This document shows, in pieces, positions 15,138 to 18,755 of a stretch of DNA of 18,755 nt; within the stretch, counting starts at the first letter, position 1; every line of letters begins with the position of its first letter. The position numbers and the translations under genes were made by a program. Under the pieces are notes generated by a model. It was not told the DNA's origin. It made no database searches and worked only from the letters and a program-made list of their open reading frames with translations. The DNA comes from JBDUDR01 sp040002845 (GTDB taxonomy: Bacteria; Actinomycetota; Actinomycetes; Propionibacteriales; Nocardioidaceae). The stretch spans positions 1-18,755 of the forward strand of contig JBDUDR010000044.1 of assembly GCA_040002845.1 (NCBI GenBank), read 5' to 3'.

Positions 15138-16262
15138 TCACGACTGGATCGCCGCACCGGACTCCAAGAGCGCGTCGACGTCCGTGAGTCCCCAGTCGCG
15201 CAACACCTCCCGGGTGTGCTCGCCAGGCCTGGCAGGTGGATAGGACAGCGCGCTGGGGGTACGCGAGAACCGCGGCGCCGGAGCGGGTTGACGCACGCCT
15301 TGATGCTCGACCAGGACATCCCGCGCGCTGATGTGCGGATGGTCCGCCGCCTCCGAAAGGCTCAGAACCGGCGCGACACATGCGTCGGACCCGGCGAAGA
15401 CCTCAGCCCATTCGTCCCGGGTCTTGCTCGCAAAAGCCGCGGCGAATCGAGTGCGCAGCTCAGTCCACTGCCGGGGATCCTCGCGGTCCGGTGCGTCCGT
15501 GAGCCCGAGCCGCGTGATGACCTCGGCATAGAACTGAGGCTCGAGTGCCCCGACGGACACGTACTTGCCATCGGCCGTTTCGTACACGTCGTAGAACGGA
15601 GCGCCGCCATCCAGCAGATTGGATGCCCGGCTGTCACGCCACTCGCCGCTCGTCAGCAGTCCGACGATGAGAGTCGTCAGATGTGTCGTCCCATCCACGA
15701 TGGCCGCATCGACCACCTGACCCCGCCCGGACTGCCGGGCCTCCAGCAGGCCGGACAGCACTCCGACCGCGAGATACAGGGCTCCTCCCCCGAAGTCCCC
15801 GATCAGGTTGAGCGGGATGGCTGGCCGCTCGGCCGGTCCGATGGCATGCAGAGCACCCGTCAGAGCCAGATAGTTGATGTCATGCCCCGCGGTGGCAGCA
15901 AGCGGGCCGTCCTGACCCCAGCCGGTCATCCGCCCGTACACCAGCCGAGGGTTGCGCTCCAGACAGGCCTGCGGGCCGATGCCCAACCGCTCGGCCACCC
16001 CTGGCCGGAATCCCTCGACCAAGGCGTCGGCCCCCTCGACCAGCCGCAAAACGACGTCCGCTCCGGCCGGTTGCTTCAGGTCGACGATGGCGGACCGACG
16101 GCCTCGGCCCAGTAGATCGGCGCCGGACGGCCGATGCTCGCCCGGCCGGTCCACCCGGATCACGTCGGCGCCGAGGTCGGCCATCAACATGGCGGCGAAC
16201 GGGACCGGCCCGAGTCCGGCGATCTCGACGACGCGTACGCCTGACAGCGGGCCGCTTCCCAT
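15138..16262 (-). CDS. mcr: Alpha-methylacyl-CoA racemase (CoA-transferase family III)
   Basis: This enzyme interconverts the 2R and 2S epimers of 2-methylacyl-CoA, which allows methyl-branched or sterol side chains to enter beta-oxidation. From ATG 16262 the product has 374 residues and starts MGSGPLSGVRVVE, as in the mycobacterial racemase MCR. An in-frame ATG three codons upstream (16271) is also possible. The residues aligning with the MCR catalytic set are present: His127 in AGHDINY, Asp156 in LIGDFGGGALY and Glu241 in GALEPQF. This separates it from family III CoA-transferases, which use a single catalytic aspartate. The CoA-binding segment ADLGADVIRVDRPG is also clear. It follows the ABC transporter ATPase gene by about 18-27 bp on the same strand and is probably cotranscribed, an unexpected partnership. 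A long non-coding gap follows. Confidence 0.9.
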   Translation of the reverse strand: MGSGPLSGVRVVEIAGLGPVPFAAMLMADLGADVIRVDRPGEHRPSGADLLGRGRRSAIVDLKQPAGADVVLRLVEGADALVEGFRPGVAERLGIGPQACLERNPRLVYGRMTGWGQDGPLAATAGHDINYLALTGALHAIGPAERPAIPLNLIGDFGGGALYLAVGVLSGLLEARQSGRGQVVDAAIVDGTTHLTTLIVGLLTSGEWRDSRASNLLDGGAPFYDVYETADGKYVSVGALEPQFYAEVITRLGLTDAPDREDPRQWTELRTRFAAAFASKTRDEWAEVFAGSDACVAPVLSLSEAADHPHISARDVLVEHQGVRQPAPAPRFSRTPSALSYPPARPGEHTREVLRDWGLTDVDALLESGAAIQS

Positions 16263-16289
16263 GACCCGCATTGTGGCAGCCGATCCTGA

Positions 16290-17024
16290 TCAGGTCGGGA
16301 GCACGCGGGTCAGGAACTCGCGGGTTCGCCGTTGGGTCGGAGCGCTGAGGATCTGAGCGGGTGGACCCTGTTCGAGCAGTACGCCGTCGTCGAGGAAGCA
16401 CACGGTGTCGGCGACGTCGCGGGCGAATGCCATCTCGTGGGTGGCGATGACCATCGTCATCCCACCTTCCTTGAGTCCCCGGATCACGTCCAGCACCTCG
16501 CCGACGAGCTCCGGGTCGAGCGCCGACGTGACCTCGTCGAAGAGCATCACCTGCGGATCCGTCGCCATCGCGCACACTACGGCGACCCGTTGCTGCTGCC
16601 CACCGGACAGCTTGTCCGGGTGGTCCTGGGCCTTGTCGGCCAGACCGAACCGCCCCAGGAGGTGGAGGGCAGCGGCTTCGGCGTCGCGTCGGGGCTTCTT
16701 GTGTACGCGTCGGGGGGCCAGCGTCACGTTGTCGAGCACCGTGAGATGCGGAAAGAGGTTGTAGGACTGGAAGACCATCCCGATACGTCGCCTCGCCTGA
16801 TCAGCATCGACACCGGGCTCGGTGATGTCCTCGTCGCCGAGCCAGATCCGGCCGTCGTCGACCTGCTCCAGCAAGTCGATGCATCGCAGCAGGGTCGACT
16901 TACCGGACCCGGAGGCACCGATCAAACAGACCACCTGATGAGTTTCGACGCTGAGGTCGACTCCTTTGAGCACGACCTGGTCGCCGTACTGCTTCCACAC
17001 ATTGTCGAGTCGCAGCATGCTCAT
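16290..17024 (-). CDS. Polar amino-acid ABC transporter ATP-binding protein
   Basis: This cytoplasmic ATPase drives uptake through the permease encoded upstream. The 244-residue product has Walker A GASGSGKS (residues 36-43), the Q-loop VFQSYNLFPHLTV, the signature LSGGQQQR (139-146), Walker B MLFDE (Asp163, Glu164), the D-loop SALD, and the H-loop histidine in ATHEMAF. The segment after Walker B reads DEVTSALDP rather than the more usual DEPTSALDP, a variant I regard as harmless. The overall pattern is the GlnQ/HisP-type polar amino-acid family, not sugar or peptide transport. Its ATG overlaps the permease stop as ATGA, showing coupling. The exact amino acid cannot be told. Confidence 0.93.
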   Translation of the reverse strand: MSMLRLDNVWKQYGDQVVLKGVDLSVETHQVVCLIGASGSGKSTLLRCIDLLEQVDDGRIWLGDEDITEPGVDADQARRRIGMVFQSYNLFPHLTVLDNVTLAPRRVHKKPRRDAEAAALHLLGRFGLADKAQDHPDKLSGGQQQRVAVVCAMATDPQVMLFDEVTSALDPELVGEVLDVIRGLKEGGMTMVIATHEMAFARDVADTVCFLDDGVLLEQGPPAQILSAPTQRRTREFLTRVLPT

Positions 17025-17875
17025 GACGATGTCCCGAACTGTCGCTCGACAGAGCGCCTGGTCAGCCGGTCGGTGAACCTGGCCAGCGGGATCGTCAGCA
17101 CGATGAAGAACATCGCGGCGACAACGTACGGCGTGTAGTTGAAGTTGCTGGAGGCGTAGACGTTCGCGACCCGGAGCGTCTCGACGACTCCGATCACCGA
17201 AACGAGAGCGGTGTCCTTCTGCAAGGACACGAAGTCGTTGAGCAACGGGGGGATGACGTTGCGGACCGCCTGCGGCAGCACGACATAGCGCATCGTCTGC
17301 GCCTCGGTGAGCCCGCGGGCACGACCGCTCGCCCGCTGGTTCCGGTGGACCGAGTCGATGCCGGCCCGGAACACCTCAGCCACGTACGCGCCGTACGACA
17401 GGATCAAGGCGATCCAGCCCAGCACGAACGGGCTGGTCGGCACGCCTTGCAGGTTCAGGGCGGGCAAGCCGAAGCCCACCAGGAAGACCAGCAGCAGCGT
17501 CGGCACACCGCGAAACAGGTCGGTGTACGCGATCGCGAGCGCGCGGAGCGGGAACATCACCGGCGACCGGGTGCCGCGCACGACTGCGACCGCCAGCCCG
17601 ATGACCAAGATGACGGGTTCCGCTGTGAGGAACAGCTTGATGTTGACCCAGAACGCCCTCGCGATGTCCGGGAACGACGCCTTGGCGTCGGGCCAGGAGA
17701 AGAAGGCTCGTCGTACGACCGGCCAACCGGGCGAGGTGAGCACGATCAGGGCCACGACGCCCAGCAGCACCACCGTCGAAATCGTCGCAAGAGTGGCCGA
17801 GCGGAGGGCTAGGCGGCGACGCCGCTCCTCGCGTGCGAGTTGCTGATCGCTCTTGACCCAGCCCGCGTCCGACAC
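17021..17875 (-). CDS. Polar amino-acid ABC transporter permease (HisM/GlnP family)
   Basis: This 284-residue membrane component has a cytoplasmic charged N-terminus and about five transmembrane segments. The first is around TISTVVLLGVVALIVL, and the last is VVAAMFFIVLTIPLA. The family motif LFRGVPTLLLVFLVGFGLP is followed by the EAA loop (SGRARGLTEAQTMRYVVLPQAVRNVIPP region), which docks on the ATPase. The start is GTG 17875, 14 bp after the binding-protein stop. It lacks a strong ribosome-binding site and probably relies on coupling. A single permease gene is present, so the channel would be a homodimer unless a second permease lies outside the window. Confidence 0.93.
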   Translation of the reverse strand: MSDAGWVKSDQQLAREERRRRLALRSATLATISTVVLLGVVALIVLTSPGWPVVRRAFFSWPDAKASFPDIARAFWVNIKLFLTAEPVILVIGLAVAVVRGTRSPVMFPLRALAIAYTDLFRGVPTLLLVFLVGFGLPALNLQGVPTSPFVLGWIALILSYGAYVAEVFRAGIDSVHRNQRASGRARGLTEAQTMRYVVLPQAVRNVIPPLLNDFVSLQKDTALVSVIGVVETLRVANVYASSNFNYTPYVVAAMFFIVLTIPLARFTDRLTRRSVERQFGTSS

Positions 17876-17889
17876 CGATGCGCCGTCGG

Positions 17890-18755
17890 TCAGTTGAGCA
17901 CGGGCACGTTGACGACCTGGCTCAGCCAGCGCTTCTCGATCTGCGCGAGCTCACCGGACGACCTGACCTCCGACAACGCCTGGTTGACGCACGGCACCAG
18001 CGAGTTGCCCTTCTGGAAGAGCATGCCGAACTGTTCCCCGTGCCCGCCGGTTGGGCGGAACTGACCTACGATCGTCGAGTTCGGGATCTGGACGGCGCTG
18101 ATGTAGAACGCCGTAGGCAAGTCGACCACGATGCCGTCGATCTGGCCGTTCTGCAGTGCCGACTTCGCATCGTTGGTGTTGTTGTAGATCAGCGGATCCT
18201 GCGATGGCTTGACGTCATCGGTGATCGCCGCCAGCGAGGTCGTACCGACCTGGGCACCGAGCTTCGCATCCTTCAGGTCGGCCATCGAGGTGGCGTTGGC
18301 GAGCGGGGAGTCCTTCAGGGTGACCAGCGCCTGAGCCGCGTCGTAGTACCCGTCGGAGAAGTCGACGACCTGCGCCCTCTTGGGAGTGATCGAGATCTGG
18401 TTGATGTCGAAGTCGAAGTCCTTCTTGCCGGGGGCGTACGACCTGTTGAAGTCCTCCTTCACCCAGTGCACCTGGTCCTTGCTGAAGCCGAGCCTGTCAG
18501 CGACCGCGTACGCGACTGCCGACTCGTACCCCTTGCCGTTGCTGGGGTCGTTCTTGACGAACCACGGTGGGTACGCCGGCGAGTCCGTCGCGACCGTCAG
18601 CTGTCCAGGTTTGATCAGGTTGAGCTTGCCCATGGCGCACTGGTTGACGTTAGTCACCGTCGGGTTCGCGGCTTCAGTGTTGTCGTTGGCCGGCCCGCAG
18701 GCCGACACCAGGAAGCCGATGGTCGCTGCCGCGGCGAGCCACCGAGCTCGGTGTG
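17890..18755 (-). CDS. Amino-acid ABC transporter substrate-binding lipoprotein (5' end cut by window)
   Basis: The reading frame stays open to the right edge, so the true start is outside. A GTG at 18708 lies within the signal peptide and is not the start. The visible N-terminus (RARWLAAAATIGFLVSAC) is a lipoprotein signal ending in a lipobox, with the lipidated cysteine codon at 18699-18697. The mature part is a family 3 (polar amino-acid) periplasmic-type binding protein. It begins QLTVATDSPAYPPWFV, continues with GYESAVAYAVADRLGF and DFDINQISITPKRAQVVDFSDGYY, and has the second-lobe segments LKDAKLGAQVGTTS and GQIDGIVVDLPTA. It would deliver a polar amino acid to the permease gene 14 bp downstream. 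Specificity is not resolvable by eye. Confidence 0.93.
   Translation of the reverse strand, partial: HRARWLAAAATIGFLVSACGPANDNTEAANPTVTNVNQCAMGKLNLIKPGQLTVATDSPAYPPWFVKNDPSNGKGYESAVAYAVADRLGFSKDQVHWVKEDFNRSYAPGKKDFDFDINQISITPKRAQVVDFSDGYYDAAQALVTLKDSPLANATSMADLKDAKLGAQVGTTSLAAITDDVKPSQDPLIYNNTNDAKSALQNGQIDGIVVDLPTAFYISAVQIPNSTIVGQFRPTGGHGEQFGMLFQKGNSLVPCVNQALSEVRSSGELAQIEKRWLSQVVNVPVLN

Noticed and set aside
15131..15148. Hairpin at the racemase stop codon (CAGTC/GACTG with a four-base loop)
   Set aside because: A five-pair stem is short enough to occur by chance and overlaps the coding end; I do not call it a terminator.
15120..16115. 331-codon open frame on the + strand
   Set aside because: It is antisense to the racemase gene, whose catalytic residues are all present on the other strand.
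18697..18708. GTG 18708 as the start of the binding protein
   Set aside because: It would leave only three residues before the lipobox cysteine. The frame continues upstream with a normal hydrophobic signal peptide to the window edge.

Overview
The window is high-GC DNA from an actinobacterium. The evidence is the dense third-position G/C, the GTG starts, the lipobox-bearing exported proteins, a lipoprotein-type penicillin-binding protein of the mycobacterial kind, and a fadA-fadB pair whose lengths and motifs closely resemble the mycobacterial FadA/FadB pair. I cannot name a genus. No rRNA, tRNA, CRISPR array, transposase or phage gene was found.

Layout. (1) Positions 1-2560, + strand: the 3' part of a biotin operon, bioA (cut by the left edge), bioF and bioD, tightly packed; bioB is not present. 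(2) Positions 2626-9745, all - strand: secreted alpha/beta-hydrolase (S33/TAP type), SDR oxidoreductase, FMN-dependent alpha-hydroxy-acid dehydrogenase, penicillin-binding lipoprotein and a PQQ-type beta-propeller lipoprotein. (3) Positions 9894-10349, - strand: a small four-helix membrane protein. (4) Positions 10455-13843, - strand: fadA-fadB, a fatty-acid beta-oxidation pair with an ATGA overlap, transcribed divergently from a MerR-family regulator (13927-14706). The 83-bp divergent gap holds a MerR-style promoter: a 19-bp spacer and a perfect 7-7-7 dyad. (5) Positions 14707-15137: a 431-bp non-coding gap with a terminator-like hairpin and a second long-stem inverted repeat. (6) Positions 15138-18755, - strand: a polar amino-acid ABC transporter (binding lipoprotein cut by the right edge, permease, ATPase) followed 27 bp later by an alpha-methylacyl-CoA racemase with its full catalytic set.

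The most unusual signal is a dispersed element built of 21-bp units. A 44-bp core occurs at 2507-2550 and, inverted, at 9845-9888 with 43/44 identity. Each copy sits at the 3' end of a gene, in the same orientation relative to that gene. At the first locus it runs into bioD and encodes its last residues. The two copies face each other across the whole - strand block 2626-9745. Otherwise the window is mostly ordinary metabolism: biotin synthesis, beta-oxidation with a local regulator, methyl-branched acyl-CoA epimerisation beside an amino-acid importer, and envelope or exported proteins.
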